This document shows, one piece after another, positions 23,121 through 33,540 of a stretch of DNA of 64,000 nt (its first letter is position 1; every line of letters starts with the position of its first letter). The notes under the pieces are model-generated. The model did not search any database. It was not told where the DNA came from and was given only the letters and a program-made list of their open reading frames with translations. The stretch is from Cervus elaphus (lineage: Eukaryota > Chordata > Mammalia > Artiodactyla > Cervidae), in NCBI RefSeq assembly GCF_910594005.1, contig NC_057848.1:54267616-54331615 (forward strand), in the 5' to 3' direction. Position numbers and translations under genes: made by a program.

Positions 23121-23960
23121 TATGACATGATTTAGTATTATCTTACACATAATATTACAAAAGGAGGAGAGAGAGGGCAAGAGGCAGAAACACTACTTGA
23201 AGAAATAAGGGCCCACACTAGGAATATGTAGAGTCTCAGGCCTCATCTGAATCATTGTGTAGCCCTGCACAAGTCTGCAGGTTTCTAATTTCTCCAGTAC
23301 ATGTAAGAACTTTTAAAGTTCCTTCTTCCCCAACATATTTCCTTTCACATCCTTCTCCTTTCTGTGCTTCTCCATTTGTCTGCTTCTGGTCCTAAGTATT
23401 GTCTGTTGTTCCAGGCTTTTCTGGTCAATTCTTGTGCCTTTAAATTTTTTCCAATTTAGGCTTTTTTGCCTAAATTGCCAAATTGCCAATTTAGGCAATT
23501 ACATTGCCTGTAAATGCCATTCTTCAAGACAGCCCAGCCGTGGAAACAATCCAAGGAAGTCAAGACAAAAACAAGCTCTTGCACCAACCTTTCAGGGAGT
23601 CTCCAGAGAGGTCAAAATTGACAACCACAGTTCTTTGAGAGTAACTCCATATTTCCTCCTCAGGAACTCACATCACGCACCAGGATGACAAGAGCCATCT
23701 TTAAGTCAGTATGGTTTTTAGGGCGTGGTAGGTGGGGAATTTAAATGCAACAGTCCTCTCTCACTGCAAAGTAGTCACCTCTTTCTTCACCAAGCCATTG
23801 TTGATTTTCGTATGTTTTCAACTAGATCTAGACCTTTGTAAAATTGGATCGTGACACTTTATCAGCTCCTTTGTTACTTTTATGGAGGGATGGATCACTG
23901 GAGTTGCCTACTTCACCATCTTCAGTGACATCATGTTTGCCACATGGTTTTACCTTTCTA
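23120..23960. other. Unassigned stretch with a nested inverted repeat
   Basis: No gene and no family I recognise. It contains CAATTTAGGC (23452-23461), a T6 loop, GCCTAAATTG (23468-23477) and again CAATTTAGGC (23487-23496). The middle arm can pair with either neighbour. Confidence 0.5.
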
Positions 23961-24586
23961 CAAAGAATCATGCTTCTTCAGAAAGTACCTGCTACCACAG
24001 ACATATATGAAGAAATAACACAAGGTCATTTAACACTTCTTAGTTTGGCTGGGTGGTTCCGCTTCTGTTGAGGCCCCTGAACTCCAGGCAGTGGGCCTGT
24101 AAACATCTGGATGTACCGGAGTACTTAGCAAGCACACCTGCTCCTGTCATAATGCTACCTGGAACTGGCTTGTCTTCGGTGTCCTGACGCTGCTGCCATT
24201 AAAGATCCACATCCCCTAATACCTGGGTAGCACTTGAAAGCCTACTACCTCTTTTTTCCAAAGAGCAGGAACAGGAGACAGATGCCCACAAGAGCCTGCC
24301 TTTGTCTTTCAGAGGGTTTCTCCAATCCTGTCTGCACTGGGTGGAGAACAAGGCCTTACCCATGGCTTTCTTGCCTGGACCAGGCAGCTGCTGGCTCAGT
24401 CCCTCACTCTCCACATTGAACACCAGGATTCCACCAGCGTTCAAGAACCCTGTAAGGCCATAGAGAAGAAGGCAGGGAGGCCCAGCTTGGGTCCAAGCCT
24501 TTTCCAGGACCTCACTTGTGTGCTCTTCTACAACTTTTGGCCTCAAAGGAAGAAAATCCTAAGGATTTTTGGTGTTTTGAAACAAT

Positions 24587-24605
24587 TTCCTCACGATGGC
24601 AGTAG
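24587..24605 (+). promoter_or_regulatory. CTCF-like motif, copy 7
   Basis: TTCCTCACGATGGCAGTAG, with a perfect YY1-like ATGGCTGCC at 24701-24709 (114 nt downstream). The minus-strand poly-T/CAG acceptor is intact at 24663-24665, 57 nt away. The copy-2-type donor is absent. Confidence 0.6.
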
Positions 24606-24739
24606 TGCTCCAGAGATGTAGGCAGTCCAGGTCCTTGAGCCCTCATCTTCCACCCAACCAGTCTGAAAAAAACTCCATGGAGACAAAGGCCCCAGGAAAC
24701 ATGGCTGCCTTGTATCTTGGAGGGTTTTAAGAAAGTTGC

Positions 24740-24952
24740 TTGTCTTCTCTGATGGCACAATGGTATAGAATCTGCCTAGCAATCCATGAGATACAGGAGT
24801 CACAGGTTCCATCCCTGGTTTAGGAAGATTTCCTGGAATAGAAAACAGCAAGCTACTTCAGTATTCTTGCCAGGAGAATTTCACGGACAAGAGGAGTCTG
24901 GCCAGCTACAGTCCATGTGGTCACAAAGAGTGGAACATGACCGACCATTCGG
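24740..24952 (+). mobile_element. Bov-tA type SINE
   Basis: Somewhat degraded SINE inside unit copy 7, between the YY1-like block and the GTTTCCACTGAAAGC block. Confidence 0.8.
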
Positions 24953-25229
24953 GAAACTTGCTCATGCTGTTCTCTTGCTTTTCGTTTCCACTGAAAGCAA
25001 AACTGAGGCCTAATTTATGTATTTCCGTCAGGCATCTTCTTTTTCAAGAAATGAATTTCTACCTGACCTAGTTCTGTTCTTCTTCACTTAGCTTTACATC
25101 CCATGAATTTCTCAATGTACCAAGTAGTCTGCTTCTCTGGCCAAGTCTCAAGGAGCCAGGCCTAGGAGAAAAACGATCAGTCCAGAACATCAAGGACAGC
25201 ATTAGGGCATTTCTAGGCAACAACCGTTG

Positions 25230-25460
25230 CTGATAATTATTGAGTATTTACAGTGTACCAGAGGGTATTCCACAGATTTTTGGTAAGAATTCATAGACTG
25301 ATTCTTCACAGCATCCCTCTGGGTGAGTAGAGTGATTCTTGCCACTTAATAGATAAGGACACATAGCACAGAAATTTTACAAATCTTTTCCAAGGAATAG
25401 AGACAATTTAAAAACCAGAATAATCAGATTTCAGAACTCACGCTCTTAAGCACTAGAGAA
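25230..25460 (-). mobile_element. MIR element
   Basis: Reads as MIR on the minus strand: ATTATTGAGTATTTACAGTG at the left, an altered GATAAGGACACATAGCACAG block, and CAGATTTCAGAACTCACGC at the right. Confidence 0.7.
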
Positions 25461-25690
25461 ACAAACTATAGGCTGTTCTGGGGCACCTTGAGGAAGCCTC
25501 CCAACCTTTTCTGGTTTTCTTACATTCTCTAAGACTCAGGTGCAGCGAGGATTCAGGAGGGAAGTTCAGTTCCATCTTGGATTCTTGGCATACAGGAACA
25601 CAGATAAAAATAAGTCAGATTCTATTGACCTTCTAAACATTAGCCCACTTTTTTCTCAGGTTAAGCTGTTTCTACAATGTGCTGCATTTT
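25460..25690. other. Unassigned stretch
   Basis: No gene, family or unit similarity recognised between the MIR and the BovB. Confidence 0.4.
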
Positions 25691-26312
25691 ATTGCAAACT
25701 AAACAGTGGCTGACTTTATTTTTCTGGGCTCCAAAATCACTGCAGATGGTTATTGCAGCCATGAAATTAAAAGACGCCTACTCCTTAGAAGGAAAGTTAT
25801 GACCAACCTAGACAGCATATTAAAAAGCAGAGACATTACTTTGTCTACAAAGGTCCGTCTAGTCAAGGCTATGGTTTTTCCAGTGGTCATGTATGGATGT
25901 GAGAGTTGGACTATAAAGAAAGCTGAGCACAGAAGAATTGATGCTTTTGAACTGTGGTGTTGGAGAAGACTCTTGAGAGTCCCTGGGACTGCATGGAGAT
26001 CCAACCAGTCCATCCTAAAGGAGATCAGTCCTGGGTGTTCATTGGAAGGACTGATGTTGAAGCTGAAACTCCAGTACTTTGGCCACCTGATACGAAGAGC
26101 TGACTCATTGGAAAAGACCCTGATGCTGGGAAAGATTGTGGGCAGGAGGAGAAGGGGACGACAGAGGATGACACGGTTGGGTGGCATCACCGACTCAATG
26201 GACATGGGTTTGTGTGGACTCTGGGAATTGGTGATGGACAGGGAGGCCTGGCGTGCTGCGGTTCATGGGGTCGCAAAGAGTCGGACACGACTGAGTGACT
26301 GAATTGATTGAT
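25690..26312 (+). mobile_element. BovB 3' end, sense, open frame
   Basis: Sense-orientation BovB C-terminal region. A frame of 198 codons (25706-26302) stays open to the end and carries the family's basic C-terminal segment (RRRRGRQRMTR) and the DREAWRAAVHGVAKSRTRLSD end. The RT core is missing, so this is a 5'-truncated, non-autonomous copy, probably fairly young because the frame is intact. It is not a host gene. Confidence 0.9.
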
Positions 26313-27092
26313 TTAAACTTTCCAAATTCCCCTAACTTGACTTTTATTTGGATAAGCAGGCCTAGGAAGAAATTTCCATAAAGGCCCTATTTACACTCAG
26401 CTACCTGTATATCTCCGGACTCCTTTGGCTCTGAAAATGCTAATGAATTGGGAGTGGAGAGGAAAGGAGACACATTCAAGTCTCTGTGTTTCAATAATCA
26501 GAAGAAACCTGCTGACATTGTTTAACTGTGTAAGTGGTGCATGTGTCTTCATATATATCTGCCAGTACCTTATCATGAATTAATTTTGGCTACTTACCAA
26601 ATATTTCTATTACTCCTCCTGGATACTGTTAAGATCAGCAGTATTGGGCCAAGGGATGAAGTCAAACCGAGAGGCCTCATTAAAGAAATACCCCAACCTA
26701 TCTCTGAAATCATACCAGAACCCTCTATGGCAGAACATAACCAGGAAGGACTCATAAATATGGCAAGATAGCCAGATTATGTAATCAATACAGGTCAACC
26801 ATTTGAGGCACAGTGAAAGTGAAAGTGAAAGTCACTCAGTCGTGTCCAACTCTTTGTGACCCCATGGACTATGAGGCACTGAGTAGTAGAGAAAAATGAA
26901 GAGTGGATAAAGAAGAGGATATAAAGTTAGCCAGCAGAATTCCAACATATATTACCCAAGTTGTATATAAAGATAAAATACATATATAAAATACAAATAA
27001 TATTATAGGTAGCTTTGTGTTCACTCATACAAATTCCACATTAACTAAATATTCTATATTGAAAAAAGGTTATTTTTCATAAGTAATACACA
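26313..27092. other. Unassigned AT-rich stretch with 60-bp SINE remnant
   Basis: Nothing gene-like. At 26812-26871 a 5'-truncated antisense SINE of about 60 bp is framed by TGAGGCAC at 26804-26811 and 26872-26879, a clean 8-bp target-site duplication. Confidence 0.6.
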
Positions 27093-27211
27093 GTTGTTTT
27101 TTTTTTTTTCCTGGCCCCACAGTGCAGCTTGCATTTTCCAACAAGGGATGGAACCTGTGCCCCCTGCAGTGGGAGTGAGGAGTCCTAACCACTGCACCAC
27201 CAGGGAATTCC
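27093..27211 (-). mobile_element. CHR-type SINE, truncated
   Basis: T-rich start, then the antisense CHR head region ending CCACCAGGGAATTCCC. Confidence 0.8.
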
Positions 27212-27720
27212 CTTTTTTCATATTTTTAAATTATAGTTTGGATAATTAAAGTACCCTGTCAAAATGCTCATAAAATGCAAAAGGGAAAAACATATAAAAT
27301 GAAACAGATAAGTAAGAAAATACCCAATTATTGTAAAACTTGTATGTATATATATAAATTAAAATGCATCAATATATTTATGTAAATATAAAACATGGTA
27401 AAGATCAAATAAAAATGTAATCAGTGTTTGTCTCAGGACTGTGGAACTGTAAATACAGTGAACATTCCTCTTTATTTGCCTTGGGAAATTACAGTTACAG
27501 CAGCTGTCTAATTTGGTCCATAAATTATGTAAGCATTTAGAGTACACAATTTATAGTCTCTACTTAATTATGAAATTTATTATTAAAAACACATTATTTG
27601 TATATTCTTATAAAGCACCAATACTAATGCTAAAATTAAAATATGGGTCTATATGAGGCAGAGATTGTCACAACATTGTAAATCAAGTATACTTCAATGA
27701 AAAAAAAGAAAAACCTATGT
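27212..27720. other. AT-rich stretch with short L1 3' tail
   Basis: No gene. 27655-27712 (ACAACATTGTAAATCAAGTA then A-rich) is the 3' tail of an artiodactyl L1 in plus orientation. Confidence 0.5.
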
Positions 27721-28175
27721 AGAGTTTGACTCTAATTTCTGTAAAAAAAAAAATCATAGGCCCAAAATGGAGTCACTTATGCTAGGCCATACCAGCAAAC
27801 TAGGGCTTAATGTCTAACTGAATTGACAATTCAACCTCCTTCAGAAATACAGTCTTAATTGAAACAGTCAATCAATAACTTTCTCATTAGCACCAATAAG
27901 GTACTATGTTACATGGGCCCTCTCCATCCCCCAAAGGAAGATGAGGTAAATCAAATAATAAAACTCCCTTATCCCAGAAGGGAGAAGACCTACTCTGAAA
28001 TAATAGTTTTCTCTGTTTATGACTTCCACGTCCTGCCTTTGAAAAATTTTCCCTTTCTGTAGCCCTTTGGAGCTCCCTTCTACTTGCTAGGTGGGTGCTG
28101 CCTAATTCATGAATCATTCAATAAAACCAATTAGATTTTAAAATTTTCTCTTTTGAACTTTGGTTTTTAGCATTT
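27720..28175 (+). mobile_element. Probable ERV-class LTR
   Basis: The segment has an AATAAA signal at about 28120 followed by an A/T-rich end (CCAATTAGATTTTAAAATTT). It also has a CCCTTCTACTTGCTAGGTGG block typical of mammalian ERV1 LTRs. Ends are not defined, and no internal retroviral sequence is seen. Confidence 0.45.
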
Positions 28176-28317
28176 CCTTAAATGAAAGTAACTAAATATG
28201 AATGCTTATTTTGAGTTACTAGTGTCCTCTCCATCTACAAAGACATTGAAAAGGAGAGACGCCATTTTGGTTACTTTCTAAAGTATGTGAGCCAGAAAAT
28301 GGAGGACTCCATAGGAG

Positions 28318-28516
28318 CCTGAAAGTGAAAGTGATAGTGGCTCAGTCATGTCCGACTCTTTGTGATCCCATGAACTGTAGCCAGCCAGACTCCTTTGTCC
28401 ATGGACTTCTCCAGGCAAGAATACTGGAGTGGATTGCCATTTCTTTCTCCAGGGGAACTTCCTGACCCAGAGATTGAATTTGGATAGATTACTATCTGAG
28501 TCACCAGGGAAGCTGA
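28318..28516 (-). mobile_element. Bov-tA type SINE
   Basis: Minus-orientation SINE at the left edge of the duplicated block 28.3-30.28 kb. A SINE in the same orientation occupies the same place in the second block (31045-31240), so it predates the block duplication. Confidence 0.85.
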
Positions 28517-28684
28517 GAAAGGAGCCAAATCAAACACCACAAAGTCCAATGCCTGCAAATGGTTTCCTACAAGCTCTGGCATTCTAGCAATTTCTTTTCC
28601 TCTTGCAGGGATCCCTGAGACTTGAGCCCCTGCATCAGAAAACTTGAGAATGCAGAAAATTCTACAGAGTGTTGTCTGAGGAAG

Positions 28685-29517
28685 AGATTGTTGCAGAGAG
28701 AAAGCCAATTTGGACTCCATGTTGGAAACTTTTCTTTGACTTGCTTTTATTATTATAATCATACTCAATGATTTGCCTGGAGGACCCTGCCCCTCTGCTT
28801 GACTGTAAACTAAAGTGCCTTTGTTCAGCTCATGGAGAGATAACTTGTCACTGCTCATCTGTGATTAGAAGAGATTCAGTCAGTTCAGTTCAGTCGCTCA
28901 GTCGTGTCCGACTCTTTGTGACCCCCCTGGACAGCAGCACGCCAGGCTTCCCTGTCCATCACCAACTCCCAGAGCTTGCTCAAACTCATGTCCATCAAGT
29001 TGGTGATGCCATCCAACCATCTCATCCTCTGTGGTCCCCTTCTCTTTCTGCCTTCAATCTTTCCCAGCATCAGTGTCTTTTTCAATGAATCAGTTTTTTG
29101 CATCAGGTGGCCAAAGTATTGGAGTTTCAGCTTCAGTATCAGTCCTTCTAATGAATATTCAGGACTGACTTCCTTTAGGATTGACTAAAGCTGGAAGAGA
29201 TTAACACGTCTTTCAAAGGCTGGACATTCTCTTGGAGATGTTTTATAAGACTGAAGACCTTTTATCTTTACTTCCCCACTGCATCTTCCTCTCTATTCTG
29301 ACTTTTGACTTTAGTTCCTCATTCTTTCTTTCACTCTTATCTAGAAAAGAACCCGGCATCCAGACCCTAATAAGATGGTTATTTTGAGACGCTAGCCTGC
29401 CATTTTCTCGGTCTGCTGGCTCCCAGATTAAAGTCTCTTCCTTGCCTCAACACCTTGCCTCGGATTCATTGGCCTATCCTGCGGTGAGCAGAGTGAGCCT
29501 GGACTCCGTAACAAGAT
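28685..29517 (+). mobile_element. Solitary LTR with 4-bp TSD, itself hit by BovB
   Basis: TG...CA element 28689-29513 flanked by AGAT on both sides (28685-28688, 29514-29517). The paralogous block near 31420 shows the uninterrupted sequence (GAGGAAGAGATCTGC), proving the boundaries. The 4-bp duplication suits a gammaretrovirus-like (ERV1) LTR. It is related to the LTR at 15.1 kb. No viral genes are present. Confidence 0.85.
28868..29202 (-). mobile_element. BovB 3' fragment in LTR, 9-bp TSD
   Basis: Antisense BovB 3' end 28877-29193 flanked by GAAGAGATT on both sides. It is nested inside the solitary LTR, so it is younger than it. Confidence 0.85.
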
Positions 29518-29753
29518 CTGCAAAAGAACTCTTGAAAAGATGTCTGATGCAGGTCTGTGATTTTCGGGTGCATTTCGATTTCAAATGGAAACCAAAAGCA
29601 AAAGCACAGTACTGCAAGCTTGTTTCCCCAAAATGGATCTGAAGTGTGGCAGCCATGTTTTCTAGCTCCTTTATCTCTTTGCGGTGTTTTTTTCAGACTG
29701 TATGGGCGGGAGAAGAGGAGCTGGGGGCAGGGCTGGTTGGCTTTCCTGGAGCC

Positions 29754-29772
29754 ATACTGCCATCACGAGGAA
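29754..29772 (-). promoter_or_regulatory. CTCF-like motif, copy 8
   Basis: The minus strand reads TTCCTCGTGATGGCAGTAT. A YY1-like ATGGCTGCC (minus strand) is at 29648-29656. An intact plus-strand acceptor (T7 CAG, exon start 29697) lies 57 nt before the motif, followed by a block rich in GGGCGGGAGAAGAGGAG. Confidence 0.6.
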
Positions 29773-29799
29773 GTAGTTTTAGAAAAGCCAAAATTCGGA

Positions 29800-30050
29800 T
29801 TTCTCTGATGATCCAGTGGCTAAGATTCCATGCTCCCAATACAGAGAGCCAGTGTTCAATCCCTGGTTGAGGAACTAGATCCCACATGCCTCATCTAAAA
29901 GATCTTGAAGGCCACAACTTAAAAAAAAAAAAAAAAGGATCCCAAGTGCCACAAGAAAGATCAGCGATCCACTATCTCAGTGAGGATCCAAGAGCCCATG
30001 ACTAAGACCCTGGCAGTCAAATAAATAAATAATATTTTTTTAAAAGGAAA
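29800..30050 (+). mobile_element. CHR-type SINE
   Basis: CHR SINE with an internal A-run. It sits directly behind the candidate exon, and the same SINE is at 31950-32165 in the sister block. Confidence 0.8.
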
Positions 30051-30239
30051 AAAAAATGTTAGTGTGAATTCCTGTGAGATCTGGCCTTAAATAAATTTAT
30101 GGCTAATTCTCAGGCTGAATGAGCCCTGACCAACCTGGGTCTCCTTTACTTGAAGTCTGAGGCTGTCTAGGAGCTCTGGACAAAGGGAGAATGTTGGTAG
30201 AGAAGCTTCTGCGTGAGGGGCCAGGACTGTGGCAGGGGG

Positions 30240-31040
30240 GTTTTGTTTCCTCCCATTGTGAGCAGTACTAGAGGAAATGGAATTAAGTCTTCTCAAGGAC
30301 TTAAGAGGACTACTTCATTCAGTTGAGTTGCTCAGTCGGTCTGACTCTTTGTGATCCCATGGACTGCAGCATGCCAGGCCTCCCTGTCCATCGCCAACTC
30401 CCAGAGTTTACTCAAACTCATGTCCATTGAGTTGGTGATGCCATCCAACCATCTCATCCTCTGTCGTCCCCTTCTCCTCCTGTCTTCAATCTTTCCCAGC
30501 ATCAGGGTCTTTTCTAAGGAGTCAGTTCTTCGCATTAGGTGGCCAAAGTATTGGAGTTTCAGCTTCAGCATCAGTCCTTCCAGTGATTATTCAAGACTGA
30601 TTTCCTTTAGGATGGACTGGTTGGATCTCCTTGCAGTCAAGGGACTCTCAAGAGTCTTCTCCAACACCAGAGTTCAAAAGCATCAATTCTATGGTGATCA
30701 GCTTTCTTTATGTCCAACTCTCACATCCATACATGACTACTGGAAAAACCACATCTTTGACTACTTAGTGTAGCTGAACCAAGTGAAATGCAACCTATCT
30801 GAAAACAATAGGTCCTTTTCCCTCTACAATGCCAGCCACCTTAAAGGAAAGCTCAATAATGTCTTTTCCCTACACTCTCATCTACTATTTGAAATGACTG
30901 TGTGATTACTTTGGAAAGGCATCGTCTATGGAAGAAGGGTAGTATGGTCATGTGAAAGGTTAACCGATACACATAAATTGCCCTCGGACAAATTAAACCA
31001 ATTGACAATGCTTCTCAGCTCATAGGAACTTGTAGAATGG
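30240..31040 (+). repeat. Unit 5'-domain fragment in plus orientation
   Basis: 30240-30307 and 30767-31040 match the far-upstream domain of the long units at 33.87-34.17 and 42.35-42.66 kb (GACTTAAGA.., TGTAGCTGAACCAAGTGA, CAATTGACAATGCTTC). It is in plus orientation between two minus blocks. A BovB splits it. Confidence 0.75.
30308..30766 (-). mobile_element. BovB 3' fragment with 8-bp TSD
   Basis: Antisense BovB 30316-30758 flanked by GACTACTT on both sides (30308-30315 and 30759-30766). The uninterrupted sequence is seen in the paralogue near 33900. Confidence 0.85.
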
Positions 31041-31044
31041 GGTA

Positions 31045-31240
31045 AGTCACTCAGTCGTGTCCAACTCTTGCGACTCCATGGACTGTAGCCCTCCAGGCTC
31101 CTCTTCCATGGAATTCTCCAGGCAAGAATACTGAAGTGGGTAGCTGTTCCTTTCTCCAGGGGATCTTCCAGACCCAGGGCTCAAACCCAGGTCTTCCGTA
31201 TTGCTGGCAGATTCTTTACCATCTGAGGCACCAGGAAAGC
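31045..31240 (-). mobile_element. Bov-tA type SINE
   Basis: Flanked by similar CATAGGAACTTG / TATAGGAGCTTG sequences. Paralogous to the SINE at 28318. Confidence 0.85.
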
Positions 31241-31518
31241 CCTATAGGAGCTTGAGAAGTGAGCCAAATCAAACACCACAAGGTCTAATGCCTGCAAATG
31301 GCATACTTCAAGCTATGAGGTTCCAGCAATTTCTTTTCCTCTTACAGGGATCCCTGAGAATTGAGCCTTGTATCAGAAAACCTGAAAATGAGAAAAATCC
31401 TACAGAGTGTTGACTGAGGAAGAGATCTGCAAAGCTTTGGTCTAGTGGAAAGAGAACTCTTGAAAAGATACCTGATGAGGGTTGGTGATTTTCGGGTGCA
31501 TTTCGATTTTAAATGGAA

Positions 31519-31733
31519 AAGTGAAAGTGAAGTGGCTCAGTCATGTCCTACTCTTTGCAACCCCATGGACTGTAGCCTACCAGGGTCCTCCATTCATGGG
31601 ATTTTTCCAGGCAAGAATACTGGAGTGGGTTGCCATTTCCTTCTCCAGGAAATCTTTCTGACCCAGGGATTGAACCTGGGCCTCCCGCATTGTAGACAGA
31701 AGCTTTACTGTCCAAGCCACCGTGGAAGTCCTT
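31519..31733 (-). mobile_element. Bov-tA type SINE
   Basis: Inserted inside the TTTTAAATGGAAA block of unit copy 9 and flanked by near-identical TTTTAAATGG / CTTTAAGTGG. Absent from copy 8. Confidence 0.85.
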
Positions 31734-31902
31734 TAAGTGGAAACCGAAAGCAAAAATTACTGCAAGCCTGTTTCCTCAAAATGGATTTGAAACATGGCAG
31801 CCACATTTGCTAGCTCCTTTATCTCTAGGTGGTGTTTTTTTTCAGACTGGAGAGGCGGGAGAAGAGGAGCTGGGGGCAGGGCTGGTTGGCTTTCCTGGAG
31901 CC

Positions 31903-31921
31903 ATACTGCCATCATGAGGAA
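31903..31921 (-). promoter_or_regulatory. CTCF-like motif, copy 9
   Basis: The minus strand reads TTCCTCATGATGGCAGTAT (no CpG left). The plus-strand acceptor is intact (T8 CAG, exon start 31846, 57 nt away). The YY1-like element at 31796-31804 has one change. Confidence 0.55.
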
Positions 31922-31949
31922 GTAGTTTTAGCAAAGGCAAAATTTGGAC

Positions 31950-32165
31950 TTCTCTGGTGGCCCGGTGGCTAAGACTCCATGATCCTAATGCAGGGGGCCC
32001 GGGTTCAACCTCTGGCTGAGGAAAGGGATCCCATGTGCCTCAAATAAAAGATCTTGCATGCAGCAACTAAAAAAGAAAGAAAGAAAACATCCAGCATGCC
32101 ATAATGAACATCAGAGATCCCTAACAACAAAGATCTGAGATCTCAAATAAATAAATAAATATTTG
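31950..32165 (+). mobile_element. CHR-type SINE
   Basis: Paralogue of the SINE at 29800, at the same position behind the core. Confidence 0.8.
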
Positions 32166-32399
32166 AAAAAAGGAAAATACACAATTGTTAGTGTGAATCC
32201 CCCTGAGATCTAGCCTTTAAGAAATGTTAAGGCTAATTCCCAGGATAAATGGGCCCTGACCAAGCTGCGTCTCCTTTACTTGAACTCTGAGACTGTCTAT
32301 GAGTTCTGGACAAAGGAAGAATTTTGGTAGAGAAGCTTCTAGGTGAGCGGCCAGGACTGTGGCAGGGGTGGGGGCTGGGGGGCAGAACTAGAGGAAATC

Positions 32400-33540
32400 A
32401 TTTAGAGTCTATGCAGACCTTGTGCATCTGTCTCCTGCCTCTTACAGAATGAAACAGTTGGGCTGACACAAATTGTCCCTGTACTCTGGGGCCTAGGCAC
32501 CCTGTATCAGCAGGGTCAGAGTTGGGGTCTGGGATGGGAATCTCAGTCCATGTCACATCTAACAGCAGCTGGTCTGTGATCTGGAGTTCTCAGGGATACC
32601 CAAATGGTTGGTACACTCATTGCCTGGAGCAGGGATGGTCACACTGCCACGCCAAGCCCGATGAATTCTAGAGCATTAGTAGGAGTGCCGATGTAACAAC
32701 CATATGGGAACCAAGAATGGAGAAGAAGAAGACCTGGAGTTATCTTCTGAGCCCAGGAGGTTGTGACTTTGCAGCTTTTCTCTGGGGCTTACTGTGAACT
32801 ACTACTCCTTAAAGCAACCCAGTCATCAGGAACAGAGATGAGTTCTTAAGTGGTTAGCTTTTACCTAAGGAAGATTAGACCTTTGGGGTTTGGGACCTAA
32901 TCATTCATTCATTTCAGCTAGTATTATTCTCTGAGCCTGCTTCTTAGCCTTTCACTGATGAAAATTCTTTGTAGGCTTCACAAGATATCCTTTTCAGAAA
33001 ACCGAGTACATCAGGACTCCCGAACTCTCGCCTGTTTTAGTGCCACTCACTCTTCTGTACCTGATATGATCTCAGGATATAATCCCTTAGAGAAAGGCCG
33101 AGCAGTCCATGGAAACAAGCTCTGTATCTTTATCTTCTTTCTCCTGCTCTTCCTTCTAAATCTGTTTCATTTGAATGTTCCCATGTATAGCTCTCATGGG
33201 GTTGTTGGTGTAAGAATATCCTTATGAGGATACCTTAGTATAAGGATACTTATATAAGGATAACTTAGTATAAGGATATCCTTGGGTTTTGGGTTGTTTT
33301 CCTTCTGTCATACATTTCTGAGTCCTTTTATCACAAGGGCATCTCACATGTCAGTAAATATCCTTCAGATCATTGGATTTTGTATTACTTAGAAGTTTGC
33401 CCAAAGATATTTGTTTTGTTTACCGCAAAAACTGACCTTTTTCGTTCCCATTTGTGGATAGAACTATGCAGATTTTTTTAAAAGAAATGAAATCTTACAC
33501 GGAAGGTTATCTTAAAGCCTGAGGGCTATATCTTGGGTTT
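32400..33540. other. Unassigned stretch with AAGGATA microrepeat
   Basis: No gene or known family. 33211-33283 holds several AAGGATA/TATCCTT words, including the 12-bp palindrome AAGGATATCCTT at about 33272 and a 31-bp period (AGTATAAGGATA twice). Confidence 0.5.

Larger units (their letters stand above)
23960..25230 (+). repeat. Local repeat unit copy 7 (plus orientation)
   Basis: Starts with a domain also seen at 45.7 and 49.2 kb (AATCATGCTTCTTCAGAAAG), continues through TTGGCTGGGTGGTTCCGCTT (as at 45.9 kb) to the core at 24.59 kb. It then runs through the body (AACTGAGGCCTAA, GTCAGGCATCTTCTTTTTC) to about 25.23 kb. One SINE lies inside at 24.74 kb. Confidence 0.8.
28520..30290 (-). repeat. 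Local repeat unit copy 8 (minus orientation)
   Basis: Body from 28520 (CAAATCAAACACCACAAAGT), core at 29.69-29.77 kb, then upstream domains to about 30.29 kb (GTCTCCTTTACTTGAAGTCT). An LTR is inserted at 28689-29513. The same block without the LTR recurs at 31.25-32.40 kb, which makes that copy the empty site. Confidence 0.8.
31250..32400 (-). repeat. Local repeat unit copy 9 (minus orientation)
   Basis: Second copy of the 28.5-30.29 kb block without the LTR: body 31.25-31.80 kb, core 31.83-31.92 kb, CHR SINE, then upstream domain to about 32.40 kb (GTCTCCTTTACTTGAACTCT). An extra SINE is at 31519-31733. Confidence 0.8.

Noticed and set aside
25706..26302. 198-codon open frame as a host gene
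   Set aside because: It is the C-terminal end of BovB; the same sequence recurs antisense at 6.6, 9.0, 11.3, 15.9, 28.9 and 30.3 kb.
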